NCBI GenBank assembly: GCA_964623625.1
Contig: CAZUUJ010000009.1
Span: 1-64,000 of the forward strand
Source: CAZLGM01 sp964623625
GTDB taxonomy: Bacteria; Desulfobacterota; Desulfobulbia; Desulfobulbales; Desulfocapsaceae
DNA length: 64,000 nt
Direction of reading: 5' to 3'
Shown: piece after piece, positions 53,965 through 63,680 of the stretch
Position numbering within the stretch: position 1 is the stretch's first letter
How the letters are laid out: every line of letters begins with the position of its first letter
Made by a program: the position numbers and the translations under genes
The notes under the pieces: model-generated
What the model saw: the letters and a program-made list of their open reading frames with translations, nothing else
Told to the model about the DNA's origin: nothing
Databases searched by the model: none

Positions 53965-55333
53965 AACATCGAAATCATCTTCAAATAGACGGCAGCACGT
54001 TGAAGGTATCTTTGATACGGTTCAACAGGGGCTGTGTCACCGTTGCGGTGGCTGTATCGGTATCTGTCCCTCCGGCACCCTGGATTTGGATGAAGATTGT
54101 TTTCCAAAGCAGGTTGATGAATGTACCAGGTGTTCGTTGTGTACCGATATCTGTTCCGGACCGGAAACCGATTACCAGCAGATAGGACGTTGGCTGTTTG
54201 GTAAACAATACCAATATGTTGCCCCTTTAGGAATGGTCCGTGAAGGTTTTGTCGGCTACTCAACCGAAGATGCGATTCGCTGGCGGGGAGCCAGTGGAGG
54301 TGTTGTTACCAAATTGATCCTTCACTTGCTGGAAACAGAACAGATCCAGGGAGCGTTGGTTGCCGGTCCTCATCCAGACGATGCCGCGCTCGGACTTGGC
54401 TATATTGCCAGAAACCGGGAAGAGTTGCTCGGATCAACCCAATCCCGCTATACCACAACCCCTATGCTGACTGCTTTAAAGGAAATACAGCGGGAGAAAG
54501 GAAAATTTGCTTTCGTTGCCTTGCCTTGCCATGCATACACGCTCAGGAAGCTGCAGATGAAGAGCGAAGCCTGGAAAAACAGAATCCATCTGATTATCGG
54601 ACTCTATTGCCACTATCGGCTTCCCCATGAGGCAACTCGAGAGGCGGCCGCTATTCTCGCCCCGGAAAATACTCAACTTATTGATATCAATTATCGACAG
54701 AAGGATGAAAGGGGTTGGCCCTACAACACTGTTGAGATGACCTTCTCCGATCAGTCGAAGTGGCGCTCACCCTACGGGCCAGCACAGACCGTCAGCCTGT
54801 TGGCTCATTGTTTTCCACGGGGACGATGTCTCTACTGTATTGACGCTCTGGTTGAATTTGCTGATCTGGCTGTTGGTGATCCGTGGATCAGGGATATTGA
54901 CGGGGAGTGGAAATACTCAGCTCCCGGAGGAATGTCCGGAATTATTGTTCGAACGGAAACTGGTTCACAGGTTCTTGAAGAAAGCTCCAATAGTGGTGCT
55001 CTGGTACTCAAATCAATTCCGCCTGATGAGGTTGTTGAAGGCCAGCGAATCATGATCATGGAAAAAGCCAGATCCGCTCCGGTTCGGATGAAGCTGCTCA
55101 AATTGTTTTTACGGCGACCTATGCCGGAATATAATATCGAATATGAACCTATAACACTGAAGCGGCTTTTTCATGAGATTAAATTCGGGCTGATGCGGAC
55201 CATAACGATTTGGCCGATGGTCAGGCAGTTCTTTGTTCGTCTCGGGTTTTCTGCAATGGGCCGTAAATTCATGAAGAGAAGAAGACAACGCAATAAAGAG
55301 CGGGCCATTGCCCGTTTGGCCGCCAAGAGATAA
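53957..55333 (+). CDS. FrhB-like ferredoxin/F420-dehydrogenase-family protein
   Basis: A 458-residue protein with two 4Fe-4S ferredoxin motifs at the N-terminus: Cys27/30/33/37 and Cys56/59/62/66. The body (from about 90) belongs to the coenzyme F420 hydrogenase/dehydrogenase beta-subunit family (WRGASGGVVT, CHAYTLRKL, GLYCHYR, DLAVGDPW). In glycan loci such proteins often sit beside pyruvyltransferase genes; their redox substrate is not established. Its C-terminus is basic (MKRRRQRNKERAIARLAAKR). It overlaps the acyltransferase by 8 bases, so it belongs to the decoration operon. F420 use here is not implied. Confidence 0.8.
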   Translation: MSRTSKSSSNRRQHVEGIFDTVQQGLCHRCGGCIGICPSGTLDLDEDCFPKQVDECTRCSLCTDICSGPETDYQQIGRWLFGKQYQYVAPLGMVREGFVGYSTEDAIRWRGASGGVVTKLILHLLETEQIQGALVAGPHPDDAALGLGYIARNREELLGSTQSRYTTTPMLTALKEIQREKGKFAFVALPCHAYTLRKLQMKSEAWKNRIHLIIGLYCHYRLPHEATREAAAILAPENTQLIDINYRQKDERGWPYNTVEMTFSDQSKWRSPYGPAQTVSLLAHCFPRGRCLYCIDALVEFADLAVGDPWIRDIDGEWKYSAPGGMSGIIVRTETGSQVLEESSNSGALVLKSIPPDEVVEGQRIMIMEKARSAPVRMKLLKLFLRRPMPEYNIEYEPITLKRLFHEIKFGLMRTITIWPMVRQFFVRLGFSAMGRKFMKRRRQRNKERAIARLAAKR

Positions 55334-55416
55334 CTTGAATTTGATAAAGATTGATTTCCCCTAATGCTCAGCTAAAAACGTATTGAACAAACTGAGTCAT
55401 ATAGCAAACTGTAGGG

Positions 55417-55488
55417 TTTCCGGTATTTCCTGCCAAACGTCCTCGCTCATTCTTCGTTAGCCGATTGTTTGTCAGGAAACACCGGAAA
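55417..55488. repeat. Long imperfect inverted repeat
   Basis: The 16-base arms at 55417-55432 and 55473-55488 pair at 15 of 16 positions, with the sixteenth a G-T pair, and pairing continues inward for five more bases after one mismatch. It lies in the 267-base gap between the FrhB-like gene and the flippase-propeller gene. It lacks a T-run, so a processing signal, attenuator or small mobile repeat is as likely as a terminator. Confidence 0.6.
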
Positions 55489-55600
55489 TCTCGATGTTCC
55501 AGCCTATTACTTAAAATCAAGCTAAGCTTTTGGGTTAATCAGCAAAATTAGATCTACGCTGACTTCTTATGAGATAATGAAAAGCAGCGAGTAGGATAAA

Positions 55601-57550
55601 ATGAACAACAATAAGCGTCTTCAACAGGTAGTTTTCACTCTTTTTTCTTTTGGTGTAACCGCTGCGGTTTTTTACTATCTGTTCTCTCATATCTCTGTCC
55701 AGGAATTGGTAGAGATCATCCGAAATGTTTCAGTTCGAGGGTTGCTCGCCTTTCTCCTCTGCTCGTTTTTCATGAGCTTTTTCCGCACCTGGCGATATCT
55801 TGTCTTACTGAGAAGCAATGACCAATCGCCTTCATCAATAGCGCTTTATCTAGTGACCATTGTCAGAAATTTCTTTTCCGACCTGTTGCCGGCACGACTT
55901 GGGACCTTGATCTATATCTACCTTGTCCAGACTCGACTTGGCGTCCCTTTTGGAGCTGCGACGGCAAGTTTTGCCCTTGCCTTTGTTTTTGATATTCTGG
56001 CGCTCGCCTTTCTTATTATCCTGGCCGCAGCTTTTATCTCATCAACAGTTTTGTCCTCACCGGCCATCATCGGTGGGGGAGTGGTACTATTAACTCTCTG
56101 TGCGATTGTTCTTTTTTTTCTGCCGAATCTTTTACAATTTGGTGCAGTGATCGGCGGACATCTACCGTTGATTGGTGTCAATAACCGGAAAAAGCTGGGC
56201 GATGCCATTATGACGGCAAAAGAGAATATCATTGAGACCAAAGAGTCGGGGATTTTCCTTCAAGTGTTGTTTCTTTCCTTCGGCGTTCGCTGTTTTAAAT
56301 ACCTCTCACTTTTCGTCCTGTTGCTCGCACTTATGATACCCGCCGGATACAGTGCTGAAGTTTTTTTCCTGCCCAAAGTTTTTCTCGGTTTATGCAGTGC
56401 CGAGTTGGCAGCCAGTCTGCCCGTGTCCGGGATAGCCGGTTTTGGAGCCTATGAAGGCACTTGGGCTCTTGTTTTTCAACTCCTTGGTTTTCCCGAAAAA
56501 ATGGCTATAGTATCAAGCGTATCCCATCATTTGATCACCCAGGTATACGGCTATACATTAGGCGTTGTAGCGCTTATCATTCTGTGGTTACCGTTTTTTT
56601 CATATCGACAGTCATCAATGGAGCAGCTCAACAAAAAAAAGAAATTCTTTTATAGCAGGTTATTTTTGCTCTTTATTTTGGGATTAGGAGCAGTGCTGCT
56701 TTGCTATCCTCAGACATATGGTTGGGCAACCAACAGTAAATCGGCCCCACTTAATGATGATCGAACAACAAACAGTTCTTCCGGTAAAAAAGACATTCGC
56801 CGGTTGGTTGACGGGTGGGTTGTCTATCAGCGGCCTGACGGCATCTATTCGGCAAGGGCCGGTCTGCCACAGGAAAAAAGGTTGTCAAAAAACGGTTCCG
56901 CCCCACGTTGGTCTCCAGACGGCAAGATGATCGTCTATGTCCATGACAATGAAATTAAAGTGATGGATCGAAAAGGCGGAAATAAAATAACCGTTGCCAG
57001 TGCAAAAAAAGGCAAAGCAGTCTGTTTTGGTCCGTTCGGAAAAACGATTCTTTTTACCGACTATAAAACCATTCGCCGCGTCAATTTAAAAACCGGTACT
57101 GTGGAAACCATTTTAAAAGGCGATTATGAGTTTCGTGAGGTTGATATCGGAACCAGGGGTAGGATTCTGGCTGTGACCGTCAGAACCCCCTTTGGCATCC
57201 AGGTACGGCGTATTGATCTAAAAACAGGCCAACGGGAGAAAGTGGCACGAGGTTGTTCAGCGGCAGTATCACCGGATTTGAAATATATCACGGTTAACGG
57301 CAGAAAACATAAATTCCTTCGTCTCTATAACCTGAACACCCTCCGTTTGGAAAAGCATCTCAGCGCACCACCGGGCCGTCGGTTTGACAATCAGTTCTGG
57401 TCAAATCATCAGGACTGGCTTGTTTCGAAATCGGAAGATGATGCTGAAAACGTCTTTATTCATCATCTACCCACAGACAGCAGCTATCGAGTGACCACAA
57501 GCGGGCACTGCGATCGCCCCGATTTTTTTGTTAACCGTTCGAAGATATAA
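55601..57550 (+). CDS. Flippase-like (LPG_synthase_TM) protein fused to a beta-propeller
   Basis: A 649-residue fusion. Residues 1-320 form an eight-helix LPG_synthase_TM domain with FSDLLPARLGTLIYIY near 95 and GFGAYEGTWAL near 280, the conserved family blocks. A ninth helix (about 345-370) leads to a soluble C-terminal propeller (about 395-649) built of repeats such as SAPRWSPDGKMIVYVHD, of the TolB/PD40 kind. The propeller probably faces the periplasm and might sense or bind glycan. It is a relative of the 51494 protein with an added module, a combination I do not recognise. The gene follows a 267-base gap and an inverted repeat. Confidence 0.78.
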   Translation: MNNNKRLQQVVFTLFSFGVTAAVFYYLFSHISVQELVEIIRNVSVRGLLAFLLCSFFMSFFRTWRYLVLLRSNDQSPSSIALYLVTIVRNFFSDLLPARLGTLIYIYLVQTRLGVPFGAATASFALAFVFDILALAFLIILAAAFISSTVLSSPAIIGGGVVLLTLCAIVLFFLPNLLQFGAVIGGHLPLIGVNNRKKLGDAIMTAKENIIETKESGIFLQVLFLSFGVRCFKYLSLFVLLLALMIPAGYSAEVFFLPKVFLGLCSAELAASLPVSGIAGFGAYEGTWALVFQLLGFPEKMAIVSSVSHHLITQVYGYTLGVVALIILWLPFFSYRQSSMEQLNKKKKFFYSRLFLLFILGLGAVLLCYPQTYGWATNSKSAPLNDDRTTNSSSGKKDIRRLVDGWVVYQRPDGIYSARAGLPQEKRLSKNGSAPRWSPDGKMIVYVHDNEIKVMDRKGGNKITVASAKKGKAVCFGPFGKTILFTDYKTIRRVNLKTGTVETILKGDYEFREVDIGTRGRILAVTVRTPFGIQVRRIDLKTGQREKVARGCSAAVSPDLKYITVNGRKHKFLRLYNLNTLRLEKHLSAPPGRRFDNQFWSNHQDWLVSKSEDDAENVFIHHLPTDSSYRVTTSGHCDRPDFFVNRSKI

Positions 57551-57794
57551 TCCACAGGGGGTTGTTTTCAACAGTGGCATGTCGTTGTTGCCTGGCGATA
57601 TCGTCTACTACGGGTCAAACTGAGAACTGATGGGGAGAAGTTGTATACAGGCTACAATGATAGATGTTGTTTTATACAAGGAATGGTATAGAGTAGCATG
57701 ATTTAAGCTGAGCAGACTGATTTTCCACCACAGATTTGTAAATAGGGATATCGATTTGGGCAAAAAGAGAACTTGACATCCATGGTGAAAATAG

Positions 57795-58820
57795 ATGGAA
57801 GAGAATTACTGTAAGATTCCCGCAGGAACCCCGGTACTGGTGACTGGAGCAACCGGATTTACCGGCATCGTTCTGACAACAAAACTGGTGAATGCCGGTT
57901 TGAAGGTAAGCGCTGTAGCCAGAGCAAGCTCAAACCTTGATCCCCTCAAAGACCTTGACATTACTTGGTTTCGAGGTGATGTCTTTGATGAAGAGGTGAT
58001 AAGAGAGGCCATGGCCGGCCAGCAATATGTTTTTCATCTGGCCGCGGCATTCAGGGACCCGAACAGTACTGAAAAGGATTATTGGAACGTTCATGTTCGT
58101 TCAACCCAGATTATCGCTGAACAGATTCTGAATAATCCGGAATTTAAACGTCTTGTCCATGTATCTACCATAGGGGTCCATGGTCACATTGAGAATCCCC
58201 CGGCAACTGAGGAATACCCTTTTTCTCCGGGAGACGGCTACCAAAGAACAAAGCTGCAGGCCGAAGAATGGCTCAACGATTTTGGTGCCGAAAACCCTGT
58301 TCCCTATACCATTATAAGACCGGCGGCCATTTACGGACCGGGAGACAGGCGATTGGTCAAACTGTTCAAGATGGCTTTAAAAACGTATTTTCCGTTGCTT
58401 GGAAATGGAAAATGCATGTATCACCTTGTTCATGTCGATGATTTGACCAACAGCTTTATCATTGCTGCCACCCATCCCGAAGTACAGGGTGAATCGATCA
58501 TTTCTGGTGCTGAAGAACCAATAGCGATTGCGGACATCGCTAAAATCGTTGCAGAACATTTCGGCAAAACATCCAGAGTGATTCGACTTCCCATCGGGCC
58601 TTTTTTCCTTGCCGCGGACATCTGTGAACTGTTGTGTAAACCGTTTAAATTGAATCCGCCAATCTATCGGAGAAGGGTCGCCTTTTATTCCAAAGACAGG
58701 CACTTTGATATCTCAAAAATGAAAACCCTGCTCGGCTATTCTCCGAAACACTCCAATAGGGATGGTATTGTTGAAACGGCTGACCGGTATGTACAAAAAG
58801 GTTGGCTGAATCCGAACTAA
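57795..58820 (+). CDS. NAD-dependent epimerase/dehydratase
   Basis: A 341-residue extended SDR. VTGATGFTGIVLTTKL near residue 16 binds the dinucleotide, FHLAAAF near 79 follows, and GYQRTKLQAE near 149 holds the catalytic Tyr-x3-Lys. It has features of 3-beta-HSD/dihydroflavonol-reductase-like SDRs (VDDLTNSFIIA), so the substrate could be a sterol-like or lipid ketone rather than a nucleotide sugar. The 244-base gap before it shows no feature. It precedes the TolC-HlyD-ABC export operon on the same strand by 87 bases and may serve it. Confidence 0.8.
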   Translation: MEENYCKIPAGTPVLVTGATGFTGIVLTTKLVNAGLKVSAVARASSNLDPLKDLDITWFRGDVFDEEVIREAMAGQQYVFHLAAAFRDPNSTEKDYWNVHVRSTQIIAEQILNNPEFKRLVHVSTIGVHGHIENPPATEEYPFSPGDGYQRTKLQAEEWLNDFGAENPVPYTIIRPAAIYGPGDRRLVKLFKMALKTYFPLLGNGKCMYHLVHVDDLTNSFIIAATHPEVQGESIISGAEEPIAIADIAKIVAEHFGKTSRVIRLPIGPFFLAADICELLCKPFKLNPPIYRRRVAFYSKDRHFDISKMKTLLGYSPKHSNRDGIVETADRYVQKGWLNPN

Positions 58821-58907
58821 CCTGCATATCGTATCTGTTCAGAAGGTAGCCGGTTTCCTTTGTTACATCAGGTTTTTTTCGATAGATTCGTTTGATCATA
58901 CTTGGTT

Positions 58908-60305
58908 ATGAACATGCTGACTCAAAGCCATTTTGTTGTTCGATGGTTGATGTTTTTCTTTGCTTTTGTAATCTGTGCGGATAGTTGTATAAGCGGCCAA
59001 CAGGAAACCGGCGGCTTACTAGACAGGAACGTTTCCTTGGAAGAAGCCATTGAGCTGGCACTGAAAAACAATCACTCTATACGACGTGCCGGTTTGAGTG
59101 TGGAATCTAACCGGATTGGAGTTAAAAGCGCCAAGTCCGATTTCCAGATCAAGATCAAGCCTTCAACGGAACTAGGTGTTGATTCAGGAGAACAGTTCTG
59201 GATTGGCGGTCTGGAACTGTCAAAAAAAAGCTCGCTTGGCGTTATTGCAAGTGTGACTTCCAGAATAGAACAGACTGATGAACAATATCGGTCGGTTGTC
59301 GGTGCTTCACTTCAAATTCCTATTCTGCGTGGCTTTGGTGCCGATTACAACAAGGATGAGCTGTATAGTTCGCTTTTTGAACTGCAATCGGCACAGTTGT
59401 CATTGTATACCGAGCAGGCCAGAGTAGTCCTCGACACGGTTACTACGGTTTATGAGATCATTAAGAGTCAGTCGATGATTAATTTACTGACTGCTCAGCG
59501 TATTCTCCTCAACAACCACCTTTCACTCACCAAAATAAAAGAAAAAACTGGACTTGCCACTGCTATGGATCTCTATCGGGTCCAATTGCGTTTGAAAGAG
59601 GTCCAGAACGAGTTGACTGTGCTGAATGAGCAGATAAATACCCAAAGCGATCTTTTAAAAGACATCTTGTCTGTGCCAATGCGGGGAACCTTAACGGTCA
59701 TTGCTCCGATTGAATACCGGCCGGTTGACACTGATGTTGATCAGGCCATAGATATTGCATTAAAAAATCGAATTGAAATAGAAAGTTCGAAACGACGAAC
59801 CTTTGAGTATAAAAGAAAACTCGCCATAGCAAAAAAAGAAATCCTGCCCCGGCTTGATCTGAATATCGGTTATGAGAAATATGGCGACAACAGGTCCTTT
59901 GATCTTGATGAAGAAACTGTAAACGTTTCCATAGGGGGATCGACCGATCTTTTCAGATCCCGTGAAAAGGCAGCTTTTGAACAGGCCAGAATAAATCTGA
60001 ACCAATCAATCATCGATCAGGAATCAACTAAACTTTCTGTCATTAAGGAAGTTCGGGCGCAAATCAACCAGATGGAAAAGAAAAAGCAGCTGATTGATGA
60101 CAGAAAGGAACAAAAAAAACAAGCAGAAGGAAAATACAGACTCGCCGCTTCTAGATTCAAGCATCAAATGACAGACAACTTCGACCTGATCGAATCGCAA
60201 TCGGAAAAGCAGCAAGTCGCTTCCGATCTGATATCGGATGTAATCGACTATATCGTGCACACATACAAATTTCGTCAAACATTGGGAACCCTGATCAAAC
60301 GATAA
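58908..60305 (+). CDS. TolC-family outer-membrane channel
   Basis: A 465-residue outer-membrane efflux protein. A signal peptide ends near the ADSCISGQQ region; the mature part has the two homologous coiled-coil halves of TolC proteins, with VSLEEAIELALKNNHSIRRA near 40 and AIDIALKNRIEIESSKRRT near 285. Start codons at 58902 (TTG), 58908 and 58914 (ATG) are possible; 58908 is taken. It forms a trimeric duct linking to the HlyD-like adaptor encoded 9 bases downstream. The four genes together make a MacAB-TolC-type exporter. Confidence 0.86.
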   Translation: MNMLTQSHFVVRWLMFFFAFVICADSCISGQQETGGLLDRNVSLEEAIELALKNNHSIRRAGLSVESNRIGVKSAKSDFQIKIKPSTELGVDSGEQFWIGGLELSKKSSLGVIASVTSRIEQTDEQYRSVVGASLQIPILRGFGADYNKDELYSSLFELQSAQLSLYTEQARVVLDTVTTVYEIIKSQSMINLLTAQRILLNNHLSLTKIKEKTGLATAMDLYRVQLRLKEVQNELTVLNEQINTQSDLLKDILSVPMRGTLTVIAPIEYRPVDTDVDQAIDIALKNRIEIESSKRRTFEYKRKLAIAKKEILPRLDLNIGYEKYGDNRSFDLDEETVNVSIGGSTDLFRSREKAAFEQARINLNQSIIDQESTKLSVIKEVRAQINQMEKKKQLIDDRKEQKKQAEGKYRLAASRFKHQMTDNFDLIESQSEKQQVASDLISDVIDYIVHTYKFRQTLGTLIKR

Positions 60306-60314
60306 GGTGGTTAA

Positions 60315-61754
60315 GTGGACAGAAAAAGCATATCCATAGGAGGGGTTGTTTTTGTTGGAGTCCTGCTCTTTTTCGGCTTCATTTCATTTCTTATTACGTC
60401 AAATACAACTTCTGACAGCCGTTTGACCGCAAAAGCCGAAAAACGCAGTTTCACCATTGAGCTCAACCTGATCGGTATTCTGGACGCTGCCCAGTCCCAC
60501 ATGATCTCTTCCAATCTTGAAGGGATGAATGGGACAATTATCTATCTTGTTGATGATGGCAAAAAAGTAGAAAAAGGGGAACTCCTCGTCCGCCTTGACC
60601 GATCTGCTATTGAAAAAGAAGTGAATCGTTTCAAGGCGGAAGTTGAAAGCTATAACGCCGCAGTGAAGGCCGCTGAGGAAGTTGTCGCCTTTGAAAAGAA
60701 CCAGGTTGAAAAGGAAATTGGCAACGCGTTATACAGCCAAAACGTAGCAGAGCTTGAACTCAAACGGCTACAGGAAGGAGAAGGGCCTCTTAAGCTTTCT
60801 CTCCTAGAGGAAGAACAACAGAAAGCGCAATCCGATCTGAAGCGATACAACTCTTTCTACACTGATCTTTTAGAACTTGAAAAGCAGGGTTACGCCAATC
60901 CCTCAGAACTCAGCTCAACAAAAGAGAAGATAGCTGTTTTTAAAGCAAAGCTGGAATCTGTAAACAAGCGATATGAATCGTATCGAAAACATGTCCTTCC
61001 TGCCGCAATTGAATCAGCAAAAGAAAAACTACACAATGCATCTCTGACCCTTCAACAAACAAGGCAGGGCGGTAAACATAAAATTGCCAAAGTAAAGGCG
61101 GCACTGTTGCAGATTACAGGGGTACTGAAAACCAAACAAACCTCTCTTGATAAAGCGTTATACAAATTATCTCAAACAGAAATACGAGCTCCTTTTTCCG
61201 GAATTGTCATCCATTATTCAACTTTTCGTGAGGGTGAAAAAAGAAAACCGCGGGAAGGTGATGCCGTGTTTGTCAATCAGCCGATTCTCTATCTTCCAGA
61301 TATTTCCAAAATGGTCATAAATTCTAAGACCCGAGAGGTCGATCTGCATAAAATCCGATTGGGGCAACGCTCAAAGATCACCGTTGAAGCCTATCCCGAC
61401 AGGATATTAACGGGTGAATTGTCTTTTATCGGTTCACTTGCAACAGCTGATGAAAAGAGTGGCGGTTTTGAAAAATTTTTCCAGCTTCAGTTCAAAGTCA
61501 ATGAAGAGGACAACAGGATGAGACCCGGTATGACCTGCCGGATCAGCATAGAAGCCGATACCATCAACGACGTACTCTCAATACCTGTCCAGGCTGTATT
61601 CACCAAAAATATGGAAACCTTCTGTTATGTTAAGAAGGCGGGCGGCTTTAAAAGCCGGACAATCGTTCTCGGCCGTCGGAACAATGACTTTGTTGAAATT
61701 GTTCAAGGCTTGGAGGTCGGTGAAATCGTCAGCCTTGTTCGACAGAAACTGTGA
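60315..61754 (+). CDS. HlyD/MacA-type periplasmic adaptor
   Basis: A 479-residue membrane-fusion protein starting at a GTG. An N-terminal helix (about 8-26) anchors it. A biotinyl-lipoyl-like half-motif (EGMNGTIIYLVDDGKKVEKGELLVRLD, in parts near 73-98) is followed by a long coiled-coil hairpin (105-265) and the second lipoyl half (IRAPFSGIVIHY as TEIRAPFSGIV near 293). The last third is the beta-barrel and membrane-proximal domain. It bridges the TolC-like channel and the ABC transporter whose start overlaps its stop. Confidence 0.87.
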   Translation: MDRKSISIGGVVFVGVLLFFGFISFLITSNTTSDSRLTAKAEKRSFTIELNLIGILDAAQSHMISSNLEGMNGTIIYLVDDGKKVEKGELLVRLDRSAIEKEVNRFKAEVESYNAAVKAAEEVVAFEKNQVEKEIGNALYSQNVAELELKRLQEGEGPLKLSLLEEEQQKAQSDLKRYNSFYTDLLELEKQGYANPSELSSTKEKIAVFKAKLESVNKRYESYRKHVLPAAIESAKEKLHNASLTLQQTRQGGKHKIAKVKAALLQITGVLKTKQTSLDKALYKLSQTEIRAPFSGIVIHYSTFREGEKRKPREGDAVFVNQPILYLPDISKMVINSKTREVDLHKIRLGQRSKITVEAYPDRILTGELSFIGSLATADEKSGGFEKFFQLQFKVNEEDNRMRPGMTCRISIEADTINDVLSIPVQAVFTKNMETFCYVKKAGGFKSRTIVLGRRNNDFVEIVQGLEVGEIVSLVRQKL

Positions 61755-62422
61755 ATCCGATGTTGTTAAAAGTGCAAAACCTGCAAAAAAGCTATCGTCT
61801 CGGAACCAGAACTATTGAGGTTCTTCGAGGTATCGATATCTGTATATCTGAAGGGGAATTTCTTTCAATAATGGGTACTTCCGGCTCCGGTAAATCCACA
61901 TTGCTTCACATCCTCGGTGGCCTTGATACTCCGGATGACGGAGATTATACATTCAACGGCAGAAACATGCTGGATCTGGACGACACAACCCGGTCTTGGA
62001 TGCGGGCCAATTGGTTTGGCTTTGTTTTTCAAACCTTTGATCTGCTGCCCGATTTAAATGTTATAGAAAATGTAGCCCTTCCTTTTCAATATAACAGCGT
62101 TGACCCGGAAACACGTGAAACTCTGATGTACACGGCAATTGAACGTGTCGGCCTCTCCCACAGATTTCAACACAGACCAGGAGAACTCTCCGGAGGTGAA
62201 ATGCAGCGTGTTGCCATTGCCAGAGCATTGGCAATTCAGCCTAAATGCATTTTTGCCGACGAACCCACTGGAAATCTCGATTCCAGCAACACTGATGAGA
62301 TTCTACAACTGTTCAGCGAGCTTCATCTGAACGGAACTACTATTATCATGGTCACTCATGACAGCACAGTTGCCGCTTTTTCAGAGAAAACAGTTGAGAT
62401 GAAAGACGGGTATTTACACTAA
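61751..62422 (+). CDS. ABC transporter ATPase, MacB/LolD-type
   Basis: A 223-residue nucleotide-binding protein of the MacB/LolD/FtsE class. Walker A is GTSGSGKS (42-49), the signature LSGGE lies at 146-150, and Walker B with the adjacent Glu is CIFADEP (166-172) followed by the D-loop NLDS (175-178). The GTG start overlaps the adaptor stop by 4 bases (GTGA); an ATG nine bases later is an alternative. With the separate MacB-like permease two bases downstream it forms a mechanotransmission ABC pair rather than a fused MacB. Confidence 0.88.
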   Translation: MNPMLLKVQNLQKSYRLGTRTIEVLRGIDICISEGEFLSIMGTSGSGKSTLLHILGGLDTPDDGDYTFNGRNMLDLDDTTRSWMRANWFGFVFQTFDLLPDLNVIENVALPFQYNSVDPETRETLMYTAIERVGLSHRFQHRPGELSGGEMQRVAIARALAIQPKCIFADEPTGNLDSSNTDEILQLFSELHLNGTTIIMVTHDSTVAAFSEKTVEMKDGYLH

Positions 62423-62423
62423 T

Positions 62424-63665
62424 ATGCATTTGCGTTCACTGGCTTTTTTCCAAACGGGTTTTCGCTCGCTTTTGGCCCATAAATTCCGATCCTCTTTGAG
62501 TATCCTGGGCATTGTCTGCGGGGTGATGGCTGTTATGTCGATGATTTCCACAGGTGAAGGAGCAAAACGGGAGGTCCTTGATCGAATTGAAAAAATGGGG
62601 TTAAAAAATATTTATATTCATCAGCTGAAATTAACCGATGAATTACAGGAACAGGCAAGACAGAAACGATCGTATGGCTTGACTCTATCTGATATTGATC
62701 GGTTCAGGTCGGTGATACCATTTATATCACGGATAGGAGCTGCCCGTAAAATCGAACTGACTCCGGTCGGTACGCCAATTACTCCCGTTATCGTCCGATG
62801 TAACATGGATTACGCCACTGTTCTGGGTTTATCGTTGTCCACCGGCCGATTTATCCATGAACAGGACATCGACAACCGGAGCCTTGTTTGTGTTCTTGGC
62901 TACGATCTATCCAAGCAGCTTGGCTCTGGAGGGAGAATCGGCAACCTTATCAGGCTGGACAACTCTCTCTATAGGGTCGTCGGTATTTTGGAGAAGTATG
63001 ATATCGATACCGGTAAAAGCTCGAAGGTCAAGAGTGAAAATGTTAACACGATGATCTTTTTACCATTGAATATCCAGACAAAATCGGCTACATCTCAACT
63101 CTTTGATACAAACGAAAATCGACTGGATCGGATTGTCGTTGAGGTCGATACACGTGAAAATGTTGGAGCGGCTGGAAAACTGATTGAAAGGACGCTGGAG
63201 CATTCCCATAACGGCGTTCGGGATTATTCGGTTATAGCTCCTGTCGAGCTGTTGAACCAATCGCTGGCAACTCAGAAGATATTCAATCTGGTACTTGCGG
63301 TAACCGGAGGAATATCATTACTTGTCGGCGGAATTGGTATCATGAATATCATGTTGGCTTCGGTAACGGAGCGTAAGCGTGAAATTGGTATTCGACGGGC
63401 GGTTGGAGCAACCCAAAAGGATATCCAATTCCAATTTCTTGCCGAATCGTTTCTACTGACATTGTGTGGAGGCGTAGTCGGTCTTGGTACTGGAACAATC
63501 TGTATCTTCGCGATAGAGGCTTTTGCCGGATGGCCGATCAGGATCACCTTCTGGTCAATGTGCTTGCCGTTTGTTCTGGCGTGTTTAACGGGTATTTTTT
63601 TTGGCTTATACCCGGCAGTGCAGGCTGCCAAAATGGATCCAATACAGGCATTACGAACCATTTAA
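62424..63665 (+). CDS. ABC transporter permease, MacB-like
   Basis: A 413-residue permease of the FtsX/MacB family. One helix lies near the N-terminus (SILGIVCGVMAVMSMIS), a large MacB periplasmic core spans about 45-275, and three helices follow (from 287). RKREIGIRRAVGATQKDI near 318 is the conserved coupling motif. It lacks its own ATPase, which is encoded just upstream. Together with the TolC-like channel and HlyD-like adaptor it should export a substrate from the periplasm or inner membrane; the substrate is unknown, and the location after a glycan locus hints at lipid, glycolipid or peptide. Confidence 0.87.
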   Translation: MHLRSLAFFQTGFRSLLAHKFRSSLSILGIVCGVMAVMSMISTGEGAKREVLDRIEKMGLKNIYIHQLKLTDELQEQARQKRSYGLTLSDIDRFRSVIPFISRIGAARKIELTPVGTPITPVIVRCNMDYATVLGLSLSTGRFIHEQDIDNRSLVCVLGYDLSKQLGSGGRIGNLIRLDNSLYRVVGILEKYDIDTGKSSKVKSENVNTMIFLPLNIQTKSATSQLFDTNENRLDRIVVEVDTRENVGAAGKLIERTLEHSHNGVRDYSVIAPVELLNQSLATQKIFNLVLAVTGGISLLVGGIGIMNIMLASVTERKREIGIRRAVGATQKDIQFQFLAESFLLTLCGGVVGLGTGTICIFAIEAFAGWPIRITFWSMCLPFVLACLTGIFFGLYPAVQAAKMDPIQALRTI

Positions 63666-63680
63666 AGCAAGGATTATTCA

